From Lunularia cruciata (Eukaryota > Streptophyta > Marchantiopsida > Lunulariales > Lunulariaceae), in the NCBI GenBank assembly GCA_948567375.1, contig OX419758.1, forward strand, positions 1,121,001-1,185,000: a stretch of 64,000 nt of DNA, given 5' to 3'. Below are positions 53,414 to 64,000 of the stretch, piece by piece (positions within the stretch are counted from its first letter, which is position 1; each line of letters starts with the position of its first letter). The notes beneath the pieces are model-generated. The model saw only the letters and a list, made by a program, of their open reading frames with translations. It ran no database searches and had not been told where the DNA came from. Made by a program: the position numbers and the translations under genes.

Positions 53414-55939
53414 ATTCTCTGACACTGCACAAGTCGCCCTATGAATAAGAATCATGTAAAAATAAAAAAGCCTAACGATGAAAAAAGATGACAAGTTTGT
53501 TCGCAAACTTGTGCATCGGCTCGATGCAAATATGAGACACACTTAAAAATCGCACCGGGCAAGAGATGCAAATCAACGGTCGAACTACATGTCTAGCATT
53601 CTGCATGTCTAGTACGGTTGAACTGAAGACGCTTCGATGATGAAAACTGAGTGGCTATTAAGCAATGGAACATTGCAGTTGTACATGAGCTGAGTTTTTG
53701 TAGGAGAGTAGAAGGAAAATGGAGAACCCGGGATAATCCTCTCTGTAGGTAGCTCCGTTTGGAGTTAAAATATATATCCATTGCCAGGTCGATACCCCGA
53801 TACTTTTTCATGTCAGTATCAACAAAGTATCTAATGTAGTTGATAGAGAGGCCCACCTAGACACTTGAACATAGTGCAAAAACAAGTCTCATGTGAGAAA
53901 GTCTTTATTGCTGGTGAGAATAACATACTGTACCTTCTGGCTTATATACAGGGAACCGGGCATATAATGGTACGGATGAATAAATAAACAAATCATCCAT
54001 CAACGAGACAGTGGACGGAAAGAACAAATACCGCTCAGGAAAAGAAAACTCAATGCGCCATGAACAGTCGTATCCTCAACTTCACAAATTTTATTTGTCA
54101 CTTTCTTTACAATGTTTAATCACTTGATTGGAACCGCTTTGAAACCCGCGTGAAAATTGTCAACTGCTAGCAATCAATAGCTAAGCTCTACGGTAGTCCT
54201 TGCCAGGAGCGAATAAAGTATCTCACTTGACTCTTAGTCCAGTGAGAGAAGTAGTTGTTTCTCTACTTGCCAATCTAACCAGCTATAAGTCTCCTAGAAA
54301 CTAATAAAGAGGTAGCCAATCAGAGATCTGCTGCTCAATGGAAATGAACGTGGCGCATTTTCATACTTTTAGCAAGAAAGAGAAACTCGATATTCTACTA
54401 CGGCTAGATGCATGCGCATACAACGCCAGAACTGTGAGTGATGCCAGCTCTACAATTGAGGACAAATCTACTTGTTTCAAGACAAGATTTTAGCCTCACG
54501 CTAAAATGCAAGAGATTCAAGAAGCTCATTCTGAAATGTTCAGACTTTAATACATAAGATATTTGATGCAGAAAGAAAACGCATCTAGTTGCATCGCAAA
54601 AAGTCAATCCAGTCCATCCATTTCAATGAACGACTACTTGCAGACATAAGATATAGATATCAGATTTAGTAGACTGGATTCAAATGAGCAACGCGCAATG
54701 CTGGAAACAAAAAGTCCACCATACCTGATAAAAAATGACAATATTAACTTGAACTGATCAGCTCCGTCGACCTCCTCGGTGTTGTCCGTCGCTTCAGGAA
54801 GCAGTTATGTTTCCTTGCCTTGTGGTCGCAAAGGACTTGCAGTACTATCCAGAATCGTACACAAGCACGCACGTTATGTCATCCAAAGTCCTTCGGTCCG
54901 TGAGAATGGAGACTAGTATTTTGGCTGCTGAAGCCCGATGTGTAGACAACTATCACGTCCATCAGAAATTTAAACCAAAGACTTACATGTCTCCTCGTCC
55001 ACCCCGAGAACAGTGAGAACGTCGTGTACAATACACGTGCATCCATACGGTGGTCTCTAGCGCAGTCTCGAGAATCCTTTACACGAGAAAAAGAGAAGTA
55101 GACTCGTGACTCGAATCGGCGGCACACTGCGTCAGTCATACATTGAATTGAGTCAGCCTGCGGTCGAGCGCTGCTCTGTCCCTAGTGGTGGGCGGGGTTT
55201 CAAGGGTGGCCGAAGTTAAGATCTCTCGGACAGGAACAGGAACAGAAACAGGAACTTTGGCGTTTCGGACACTCAGGAGCCTGGAGCTGGGGGCATGGCC
55301 TCTTTATCTTCCTTCCAGTCTATTTTGTGATATGGTGGAAGCCGATATTATGGAGTTAGAGTTCGGCGCAATGAGAACTCGCCGTGCGAGTGGATGTCGG
55401 GACCTGTCGTTCGAGATGTTCGTAATCATTCTTCCTCCGATTACCTATGTTGTAATGAGAAAACAATCTTAGGTAAAGGGTTTTAGTCTACGAGAGAGGA
55501 TCCAGATCCATACGTTCTAGAGGAGGGAAAGGACCCGAAAATTGGCAGAGATGTAGAAGGAGACAACAACAGTTTCTCGATACTGGTCGCTACTAATCAA
55601 CTCAAGTTCGATCGATTCATTCACTGGAAATGGATAACTGTATGTTACCCTTTACTTAAAACTTCAGAGAAGCACATGAATAATTGGAATGACCGTATGG
55701 GGAAGACATAAGTAGAAGGAACTTAATTCCCTGTGCGTCATACCTTTGATAGATTGAAAGAAACATAATCAATTCCAGCAGAGCATTCTTTTCCTTTGTA
55801 ATTTTACTTTCTTAGGGCCGGAGTGCAGATTCCTTTTACCGAAGCTATTGAAACTGAGCCCCATTTTACCCCCTTTGTCTTTCCTTCGTTCGGCATGATG
55901 GGGTTTTCATCCTTCTCGTTTTCACACTCAATCCCCTTC
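53414..55939. other. Host intergenic DNA, no recognisable gene
   Basis: Upstream flank of the SLAC1-like remnant; a promoter would lie here if the gene were live, but I see no decisive TATA or element. Frames such as 54879-55139 (minus) and 55185-55472 (plus) lack motifs. Base composition is more even than in the retroelements. Confidence 0.4.
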
Positions 55940-56163
55940 CCCCTTTTGTAACTTTTGACAACACTTCACATCAGTTTGGAGTAGCCAAACTGGGAGATGT
56001 GAGGCTATATCTCTAGGCATTAGGGTACCCCTAGATATCATTCCAAAGTGTATCATCCTACATGTGGATGTTGAGAACACTGACAATAACGTCTCACGGG
56101 CATCCATCTTTAGAGAGCTTAGGGAGGTTGTGGATCCTTGGCATGTCTTATTCTTTTTGGGCA
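55940..56163 (+). pseudogene. LINE (non-LTR) reverse transcriptase remnant, second copy
   Basis: On the plus strand: CEAISLGIRVPLDIIPKCII, LHVDVENTDNNVSRASIFRE, LREV. It is the same RT block as 35718-36080, including motif A (VDVEN.xNN), but reads slightly further. An upstream frame change separates the HQFGVAK-like piece. It is cut at about 56163 by a chromovirus fragment. Confidence 0.65.
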
Positions 56164-57577
56164 ATGTTCGATGGGGTAGTGGAGAACCAGGTCTTGAGAA
56201 TGAATTGATACTTCCAATTGTTCTCAACAGAGATCACAGAGCATGCCGCAGGCGTGTTTGCATGTGGGTACTTGATTGATAAAGCCCTCACATGGTATGA
56301 TGCTTGGGAACGATCAATGTTGATAGAGAGAAGAGAGATCACATGGACAACAATGCAAGAAGGATTGCTGAAGAATTTCCAATCGATGGATTCCGTGCAG
56401 ATGGCCCAAATCCGACTATGGGGATTGAAACAAAAGAATAGCATACAAGAGTATGTGGATGAATTTTTGGATCTACAAGTTGCAATAACCAACATGAGTC
56501 CAATAAAGGCTCTAGAAAATTTCAAATGAGGGTTGAAAAAGCGGATTCACCAAGAAGTCATGGTACAAAATCCTTGCACAATATTTGAAACCATTGCTTG
56601 CGCGTAGAGAATAGAAGCGGCAGTTGAAGGAGGTGAAGGAGTAGTTCTATCTCAACATTATCGGGCAGAAATGCCACACATGGGTGGACTAATACCTATG
56701 GAATTGGGCAATCTTTGGTTTCAAGACCGAGGGGCACAATCGCTTCAAGGAGAACGGGGACATGTAGAAGAATGGAGAGATGGAGTCTCACGAGGAGAAG
56801 GAACTCAAGGAGAACTATGCCATTGTTACAATTGTGACCGTATTGTGCACATATCTATCAACTATTTTGTTTGTCTCCTTAGAGCCCTTGGTCTCCATAT
56901 AAGCAATCTTTGAACAACATGGAGAGACACACTAAAGACAAGGATGCAAAAATCACCTCAAAAAATGAAGATTACCAATAAATGTACCTCAGGACCTTAC
57001 TTGCTTAATAAGAAGTGGGAAAGCAAGGGGAAGAAGAAGACAAGCGTGCAAAGGTCCAAAAAGGCAACCTCACAATTGATTATCGTGAATGGATTTCTAG
57101 AAGGCAATCATGTAAGAGTATTGATAGATCCCAGAGCAACAAAGAATATCTTGTCTTGCTCTATTGCAATAAGATTGGGGATAGATCTAAGGAAAGATGA
57201 GAGCAAAGAAGTAGAGTTACCTAATGGACAAACAAATAGATTGAGTCGTTACCTAGACGGGTAACACTCTATGTAGGAGAATATTAGGAAGCAATTGAGT
57301 GGCAAGTGATACAATTAGCTCATTATGATGCAATCTTAGGCATGCCATTGATGGAGCATTACAACCCTATGGTAGATTGGAGGAACATGAACAAAGTAGT
57401 GAGAACTCTCCAATGGTTGATCATTGGGGTTAAAGAAAAATCATATAGGCAAGAATTGCCTCTTTATGTCATAGGCACAATAGTTATCTGTAAGACCAAT
57501 AAATGTTTCATGGGTCTAATAAGAGACTTTGAGAGTGCACAACTTGATGGAAAAATTCCTCAAAAATTTGGTCTTTT
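56164..57577 (+). mobile_element. Gag-protease fragment of the gypsy-2 chromovirus family
   Basis: Frame 56218-56529 (103 residues) reads LTWYDAWERSMLIERREITW and KNSIQEYVDEFLDLQVAITN, matching the gag at 46735-47100. Frame 56944-57264 holds the protease (VRVLIDPRATKNILSCSIAI). A MGLIRDFESAQLDGK stretch near 57510-57560 matches the RT run-in at 45990-46038, and the fragment ends there at copy 2 of the methyltransferase element. No LTR or primer site is present. Fossil. Confidence 0.75.
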
Positions 57578-58390
57578 ACACCATAGGTGACCTATCAACC
57601 ACTACCACTTTCTAAGACTGACACATAACATCCAAGATATCAACAAGGATGTAGTCAAGTCGTTGAATTCCATCATAAGCACGTTGTAGAACCTCTCTGG
57701 GTAAGAGGTTCATCGAGCAAAGACAAAGACGATGAGTCCGTGATCCCACTCTAGCTTCATCTAACAATATAATAGGTTCCATCCAAGAATGGACATGATG
57801 TGTACTCGCTACCACTCTAGTGTGAGAATCACCATCAAAGGAATGTTCTCCAAAAGGTAAGTTGGAGAAACGGACTAATGAAACTGGACATGTTGTAGTA
57901 TCCGTAATATTTCCTAAAACACACCTAAACAAGGATCCTAAAAACCCAAAGCTCTACCACCACGTGTATGTCCATGACATGGCTATCAAAAAATCACCAA
58001 GTGAATAGGCCCATGTCTCTCTAGATCATGCGCCCCCAGTAAGGAAATGTCTACTAGTAGGGCCTTTTGGTAATCTCTGACTGCTACCATCGGTAATAAC
58101 TATGGATATTGATAGGCCAAGTGTGCCACATGATGTAGAGAGATTCACCTAGTAGTCTCATATCTCTCTACATACAAGTACCTTTGTACTTGTATACCCG
58201 CCTGTAATACTGTAGCTAGTCCGGTGCTAATCCCACCAAACAACTCCAATAGACATATCCTCTCTATTGGATACTGCCAAGCAATGAGTGTGGTATCTAG
58301 AGGTATCAAAGTAATTGACTCTAGAAGCTCAGTCTCACACTCATCTCTTGATGGTAGGAAGGCTCCACTCCAAGCCTGCTGCACCAACTG
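57578..58390 (-). pseudogene. DNMT3-like cytosine-C5 methyltransferase module, copy 2
   Basis: Frame 58145-58387 holds motif I (LELFGGISTGLA, 58214-58249) followed by GIQVQRYLYVERYE, where the acidic residue after strand 2 (motif II) would be. Frame 57612-57932 holds motif VIII (ILLDEARVGSRTHRLCL), and ENI of motif VI lies at 57842-57850 in a neighbouring frame. Text after motif VIII (REVLQRAYDGIQRL, VDILDV) matches copy 1. Order and spacing equal copy 1. Between copies one or the other keeps each motif, which shows a common ancestor with a methyltransferase. Fossil. Confidence 0.7.
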
Positions 58391-58459
58391 ATCTGCATGT
58401 TGCTACAACGCCTCTTTTGAACTCCACAATGGAACATCCAAGGTGGATAGAACAATCCA

Positions 58460-59446
58460 AGTGATCTCCTCTGGTATTGGAGATTCCTCTGCATGGGTGT
58501 TCTCCTCCAACAAGTCACCAAGCCAAGTAATTGCACCACTGAAAGCTAAAACTGATGTTGCCATGGTCCCGGACTGTAGTGAGCCAAGACTGCCACTACT
58601 GAAGTGTATTGGTAGGCAACATACCCCTCTCTCACCAGACTGCCAACCAGGTCTATAGAAGGTTGTCTCCTCCTAATAGTCAATACTAAAACCCATGGGG
58701 TATAACATTGCTCCTCCAACTAGCACATCATATGACTCAGCTATTGTTGCAATAGCATGAGCTCTCACCACCGAGCTATCAGTTGGATGTCCAGGCTGAA
58801 CTTGGACAACAAGCTCCCCACGTGTGATGTATTGTGTCAAACCACCACCTAGAGATGTCTGGATCTGAAATGGATACCACTCCATATCGGTCTTCCGTAA
58901 CTCCAGACCAACTATTGCAGCCTTCCCCAACATAAGGGGTTGCACACCAGAGTCTAACAAGACTCTCTGTGGTATATAGACCTTCCTTGAAGGTCCCACC
59001 AAATGGCAAATCCCCCTCTGGTTATCCAATAGGACAACACCAGGTGTGAACCATGCTCTCTCAAAGGCCAGTCTTGTTGGCAACTCCTCTAGTCTAGCCG
59101 TTATTGCCTCCCATAAACCACTGGTCGCTGAACGGATCCCATGCTCCTCAACCAAGTCAACTCCACTATCAACCACCTCTACTCTAGTAGTAGGAACCGC
59201 ATCATCTCTACTCCCATAAAGCATGGCAACCAACCGGAACATTGGAGCTGGGTCAACTCCCAATGTAAACATGTCACTGGCTGAAAATGAAGGATACCAT
59301 ATAATCAGCTGAGCTGCCCCCAACATCATGCTAGACTTAGTTTGTGTAGTAGTAGGTGACTGACTAATAGGTAGTCCATAATGCACTCCATCACCACCTA
59401 CCACACCTGCACTAGGACGTCTAAGAGCTATGGATGTTATCTGCAA
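58460..59446 (-). pseudogene. Retropepsin-like and conserved spacer domains, copy 2
   Basis: Frame 58673-59446 is 257 residues: MFTLGVDPAPMFRLVAMLYG, GLWEAITARLEELPTRLAFE, then VLLDSGVQPLMLGKAAIVGL (active-site D-S-G at 58943-58960), a glycine-rich LGGGLTQYITRGELVV, and YDVLVGGAMLYPMGFSIDY. The VLVGG motif resembles the second conserved block of retropepsins (I-L-G-x-D). After it a Trp/Pro-rich spacer leads to the methyltransferase. This is the longest open stretch of the element in the window. Fossil. Confidence 0.7.
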
Positions 59447-59499
59447 TGCCTCAGATAGTGTGAAAGACTAAGGAACTCTGACCTGTCTCCCAACCTCTC

Positions 59500-61205
59500 C
59501 TCTTTGTCGGTCCAACTCCATTGATACTCCTTTTAGGCTCTGTAGCACATATTGCACTCCTAGTCATTGTTGTAGATGCATCCACCTATGCTGCTCCGCA
59601 CATGAAGTCCAAAGCATCTCTATCACCAGCATATGAGGTGGAAGCCTCAGCACCCGAATCTGATCTCCTCTGAGCAATGGCCATACTAGCAATCTCTACT
59701 CCAATTGCTCAATTTGAGTAGCCATAGCTGTATCAGAAGTAAGGGCAGGTACTGCACCCCTACTAGGTGTAGATCCTCTACCACCTTGTCCTCCATGAAC
59801 TAGAGCTCCTCTACTACCGGCCATAGCAGCCCTACCACTCCATAACTCCGGGTGTAGGTCAAAACACCGCATACTAGTGTGACCAAATATATGGCAATGC
59901 TCACACTACCTTTGTGCTGGTTATGATGCACCCGAGGTATCAGGTCCACTGCCCTGAGTACACTCTCTCTGATGGTGAGATCCACCATAAGTCCACCAAG
60001 CAACACCACCACTCACCGGCTATTGTTGACTCAAAAATGAAGGTAAGGGTCTAACTCCAGGCCCTCCACTCGCTCCATAGGATCTAGGCTGTCCACCTTG
60101 TCCTCAAAAACCAATTGGGCATGGTGTAATATGTTGCACTCTAAAAGAAGTCACAATTGTGGATGAGATCTCCCTACTAAATCCAGATGTCACACCTCTC
60201 TCCACCACCATGTTGAGCTTAATACACTCAGCCAAACCAAAGACCACTACCAAAGTGAGCAAAGTAGCCTGTAATAACTTAGCATCATGAACTCTATGTT
60301 GCAACTCCTTGTCCAGTATCCCATACCAAAATTGGACTGCTTGGGCCTCCATAACTCCCTAAGTGAAACTGATCAGCTGCCTCATGCAAGTGTATGCCTC
60401 GCGTAGGCTCTCTCCAGCCTTCTGCTTGAACACCTGCAAGCTCCTCAGCTTGTCAGTCCACACTCCCTGGTAGTTCTGCTTGAAATACATGAAGAACTCC
60501 ACCATGGGGTTAAACCCCGCAGCACACCACCTCCTATAGTAGTACCTCCACTCATAGTAGCACTATCTCTAGCTTGTGCACCTCCACTAGCTCCACTAAC
60601 ACTACTCGAGCTAGAACTTGTATGTATAGCCAATCTACTCCTGGCCACCAAACCTGAAGTGATAGGAACATAGTTCAGAGACCAATACTATCTCCATAAT
60701 TCAATCTCCTCCAAATGAGCTCTCTTGAACTCATGATAGTCACCCATCGGTGGACCCTCCAGATGCTAAAACAACCCCTTCCATGCCATGAAGGGTGTTA
60801 ACAAAGTTGGGTTCCGCATCTATTGAAGATCACACCAACTATCAAAATTTTTGATAAAGTCATCCAACTCAATGGTACTCACTATACTAGAGTAACACCT
60901 AGGGCCTTTGGAGGCCCCATAAATCTCATTCATGTCCAACAACAAGGATGCAAACACACCAAGTGCACTCTCAATTGAATCAAATCATATGTCAAACTCC
61001 AACTCAGAGTCAATCTCATCCCTCGCTGAGACCTGAGATATAGGCTAATACTAAGTACCACTCCAAGTAAACCCATTGCATACTGCAGGGCTAACTCCTT
61101 TGGAATCCCCAACAAACTCCATTGTGACAAAGTAACCGCAAATTGGAACCACAAACTACAACTGCAAGTCGCAACTGCAAGTACTCCACCAAGTGCCAAC
61201 ACCAA
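59500..61205 (-). pseudogene. Gag remnants of copy 2
   Basis: The zinc knuckle CEHCHIFGHTSMRC lies at about 59862-59908 and a second, weaker one near 59950-59990. Gag-like text occurs at 60104-60352 (QAVQFWYGILDKELQHRVHD), 60445-60651 (Ser/Gly-rich linker) and 60930-61205. Matches 19775-21317 in order. Fossil. Confidence 0.6.
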
Positions 61206-61540
61206 CTAAACACCACCTACTAATGTAGCTCTAAAAAAGATAACTACACTAGGGGGAAGGGCAACTTGTAACCTACCATCACAACACATACTCTCATGGT
61301 CTGCAGGTCATTACTTCTTGCCTCACCGGAGAGAAACAAAGAAAGTTTGACTGGTCATCACTCTAGCCTCACTATCGAGAGCACACTAGAGCACCAATGG
61401 GCAAAACTCAGGGCACCTCACACAAATGTGGTGCAGAAATAGGAAGCAGAGAATGGAGGGGGTCCAATCACAAGAATGTTGAACAACAACCCTCCATCTC
61501 ATAAATCAACATGAGACTGACTCTGCCACTATTTGGTATT

Positions 61541-62472
61541 TGACATAATCAGAGTACTTATCTACTTCCTTAGCTACAAGGATCACCGAGGATCATATCA
61601 AAGTTCTTCTTGCCAAAATCTGACGTAACTTATTCACAAAATTTGAATTAAAATTTGACATAAATCTGATATAAATTTGACGTAAATCCCTAAAAATGGC
61701 TGATCGCTAACTCTTCACTTGAGCCAAATCGGAAAAATAGGTTTCATCCAATCTTCAATTTGTGAGGCTTTGCTCTCAACTCCACCTTCAATTTCAATTT
61801 ATGAGCTCAACTCGCAACAAATTGGTCCTGAGATCAAAATCACAACTACCGCTTGAAAATTGCTTCTTCCTTGGCTCCAAATTTTGCTAGCACTTCCACA
61901 TATACTCTCTCTTAGGGAAATCTGAACTACTTGATCGGGACACCATGATCCACCAAGCTTGGAGATACCACCAACACTCATAGTTTTGTATTCAATTTCC
62001 TCCTAACTCACTTCTTTGATGTAATCAGATTGTTTACAACTCTTGAATCTACTCAACTTAGATCAATACTTGATCTGCCACGCTATAAACTGCCAACAAC
62101 TGGGCACTAATTACAGTCAAGCCACACCCACTTGAGCTAAGAGAATCTAGGTGACGCTTGTTGACCTCTGTCCACCATAGCCAAGAACTCAAAGCCTCGA
62201 CATCAAAGAAGTGAGCTCTCTAGAGCTGCACTTCAAAAGTATAACCCTGGACTTGAGCTAGGTCTAAAACCCTAATGGTCCCACTGATGGCACACTTGAT
62301 GGTGCAAATGATGCAAAGTGACGGTGGGCCCCACCCGTGAAGTCAATACCCTAAACACAAAATCTGACCGTTGGAAAGTAGTCTTTGAGAAACTACTAAA
62401 ATAACTCTAACTACTATCACTGGAACTCCAGTGTCCAAGCAATCTAGATGTGACACTACCAATGGCGTGACA
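61541..62472 (-). repeat. Probable 5' LTR of the methyltransferase-bearing element
   Basis: Element-sense TGTCACGCCATTGG at 62472 to TTATGTCA at 61541, TG...CA ends, 932 bp. Inside its 3' end lies AATACCAAATAG then TGGCAGAGTC, a possible primer site starting with TGG; I could not name the tRNA. The region just outside (62473 on) is unrelated AT-rich DNA. Confidence 0.5.
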
Positions 62473-63346
62473 CATATGAGGATATTTTTAAAATAGAATG
62501 AAAAAATTAAAACTTATCTAAATATATCAACATATCAAATTTGTTATAATTTGTACCAAGATTATAGAGATGTTTTTTCCTTCCATACAATAATGCTTGA
62601 ATTTATCTTGTGATCCTTACATTTTATTCATTGTTCATTTTCTTTGGAATAAAATATACCTATTTTTTACTTTGAACTTTTTTATGACCTATATTCAAGT
62701 GCCATGATGTATTTTTCTGCTCTATAGAAGGTTGCTTTGAGGATAAGGTGGAAATTCATCATGTATGCAAGAGGCTCTTGAATGGTTTGAGAGGATAACA
62801 ATAGTGAAAAAAAATCCTATAAATGAGCTATGTGAATAAATGTATTCAAATATACCTTAAAAAACCTTTGTGTGTATATCATTGAAATAAATTTTAATGA
62901 TCAAAATAATTTTTTTATAGTTATTTTGATTTAAAGAAGAAATAAAATAAAAACTAAAAATTTGCTTTGACAAGGTACCTCATTCAAGGGGAAAAACTTG
63001 TTCTTTTCCTTAGCAAAGTAATAACCAACCTTGGCTTCTTTGGAGCAAAATTTCATCTTCTTATTAGTATTAGTAAATTCAATAAGTAGCAATGTAGAGG
63101 TTGTGAATGAAGCCAAACAAATAGTGTTAGTCATTAGTTGAGCATCTCACTAAGTGAATAAATCTATCATTTGATGACTATGACCCATTTCACTAGCATA
63201 AGGGTCTAGTGTTTGTATCATGATAGGGCTTCTTGGAGGCCTATTGTTTTTATGAAGATCAACATGATGAACAATCCTAAGAATACAAAGATGATGAATT
63301 TTTGTTTGTGATGAAGTTGTGACATTACAAATCATGAAGGTTGTAA
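62473..63346. other. AT-rich DNA, no recognisable gene
   Basis: High A/T content with poly-A and poly-T runs (for example 62500-62560, 62880-62950). No convincing frame; 62931-63134 (minus) is low complexity. Confidence 0.45.
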
Positions 63347-63434
63347 TGCATATATACATTGTTACACAACATACATTGCTATCAACATCACACACTATAG
63401 AAGCACAACTCACACATAAGTCATAAATGGACTC
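63347..63434. repeat. Left copy of an 88-bp direct repeat flanking an LTR piece
   Basis: TGCATATATACATTGTTACA... to ...TAAATGGACTC. Repeated at 63901-63988 with about eight differences (near 10%). The two copies flank the LTR piece at 63445-63893. Confidence 0.8.
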
Positions 63435-63444
63435 TTAATTACCA

Positions 63445-63893
63445 TAATAATCAGTTTGTTCACAACTCAAATCACACTCAATCAAATCAGTACTTGATCT
63501 ATCACTCAATAATCCGCCAACAACTAGTCATTGATTACAGTCAAGCCACACACACTCTAGCTAAGAGATTCCAAGTGACAATTGCCGGCCTTCTATCCAC
63601 TCTAGCTAAGAACTCAAAGGCTCAACATTAGAGAAGTGAGCTCTTTGGAGTTGTACTTCAATGGTATACTTCTAATTTTTACCTGGATCTCCAACCCTAA
63701 TGGTCCCACTAACGGCACACCCAATGGTGCAAATGGTGCAAGTGATGGTGGACCCTACCATGTAGTCAATACCCCAACACAAAATCTAACCGTCAACAAG
63801 TAGACTATGAGTGATTGCCAAAATACTTTTGACCACCATCACTACTACTCCATAGTCTGAGCATCTAGATGCAACACTACAAATGGTGTGACA
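63445..63893 (-). repeat. Partial LTR of the methyltransferase-bearing element
   Basis: Aligns with 62030-62472 and 22790-22980 (AACCCTAATGGTCCCACT, GTAGTCAATACCC, ATCTAGATGxxACACTAC) and ends GGTGTGACA like the LTR at 62472. It is a third copy of the outer LTR half. Fossil fragment. Confidence 0.7.
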
Positions 63894-63900
63894 AGTGTCG

Positions 63901-63988
63901 TGCATATATACATCATTACACAACATACATTGTTGTCAACATCACATACTATAGGAGCACGACTCACACATAAGTCATATATGGACTT
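63901..63988. repeat. Right copy of the 88-bp direct repeat
   Basis: Pairs with 63347-63434 (see there). It may extend past the window end, although similarity drops after 63988. Confidence 0.8.
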
Positions 63989-64000
63989 TCAAGTGCCACA

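Larger units (their letters stand above)
57578..62472 (-). mobile_element. Copy 2 of the methyltransferase-bearing LTR retroelement
   Basis: Collinear with 17790-22985. Minus-strand order: 5' LTR (about 61541-62472), gag (59500-61205), retropepsin-like and spacer domains (58460-59446), methyltransferase (57578-58390). RT and integrase are absent; the element is truncated at 57578, close to where copy 1 is truncated. The flanks differ from those of copy 1, so these are two insertions and not a segmental duplication. Broken, with many breaks. Confidence 0.7.

Noticed and set aside
55185-55472. Small plus-strand gene of 95 codons
   Set aside because: No motif, no homologue in the window, no clear context; a chance frame in host intergenic DNA is likelier.
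63150-63413. Cys-rich secreted peptide on the minus strand
   Set aside because: The frame overlaps the 88-bp repeat and AT-rich DNA, and its Cys residues come from simple ACA/TGT-rich sequence.
1-64000. tRNA, rRNA genes and CRISPR arrays
   Set aside because: tRNA-like matches are only primer-site complements; no cloverleaf, rRNA core or regularly spaced short repeats were seen on reading both strands.

Overview
The window is nuclear DNA of a land plant with a large, repeat-rich genome. The evidence is nested Ty3/gypsy LTR retrotransposons with plant-type primer sites, a chromovirus with a chromodomain, plant-type LINE reverse transcriptase remnants, and an intron-bearing remnant of a SLAC1-family anion channel gene. 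A DNMT3-like cytosine methyltransferase module inside one retroelement family hints at a non-flowering lineage (moss, lycophyte, fern or gymnosperm), because flowering plants are reported to have lost DNMT3. That is an inference. No gene in the window looks clearly intact, and I see no rRNA, tRNA or CRISPR.

Layout. 1-641: plus-strand fragment of a 'giant LTR'. 642-17362: an old Tat/Athila-like element on the minus strand whose 5' LTR (13486-17362, about 3.9 kb) is a giant LTR carrying its own protein-coding module. Gypsy-1a (2261-11305, minus) is nested in this element, and gypsy-1a itself holds a short solo LTR (3473-5365). 17363-17788: a spacer bounded by the same terminal motif. 17790-22985: copy 1 of the methyltransferase-bearing retroelement (minus). 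22986-34227: gypsy-1b (minus, both LTRs present), holding a giant solo LTR (26380-30161, TSD TTGTG). 34228-36628: mostly decayed DNA with a giant-LTR tail (35431-35717) and a LINE remnant. 36629-48547: gypsy-2, a chromovirus (minus), with three insertions: a solo copy of its own LTR type inside its 3' LTR (TSD CTATT), a short solo LTR (39080-40970, TSD ATAGT) and a giant solo LTR on the plus strand (41658-45383). 48548-55930: the only sizeable non-transposon stretch, holding a SLAC1-like pseudogene (50809-53413, minus). 55940-57577: LINE and chromovirus fragments. 57578-62472: copy 2 of the methyltransferase-bearing element (minus). 62473-64000: AT-rich DNA and a third LTR piece of that family flanked by a short duplication.

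Two systems stand out. First, a retrotransposon family that encodes, after gag and a retropepsin-like domain, a cytosine-C5 methyltransferase module with motifs in canonical order and closest by eye to DNMT3. Two separate copies carry it. Second, a Tat/Athila-like family with LTRs of 3.7-3.9 kb that contain a conserved protein module (globular N-terminal part, acidic linker, long coiled coil, acidic tail). Five long or fragmentary copies are seen, plus two 1.9-kb LTRs that keep only the end of the module. All retroelements here are broken fossils with many breaks. The nesting gives relative ages, and the two gypsy-1b LTRs differ by about 7% by eye.
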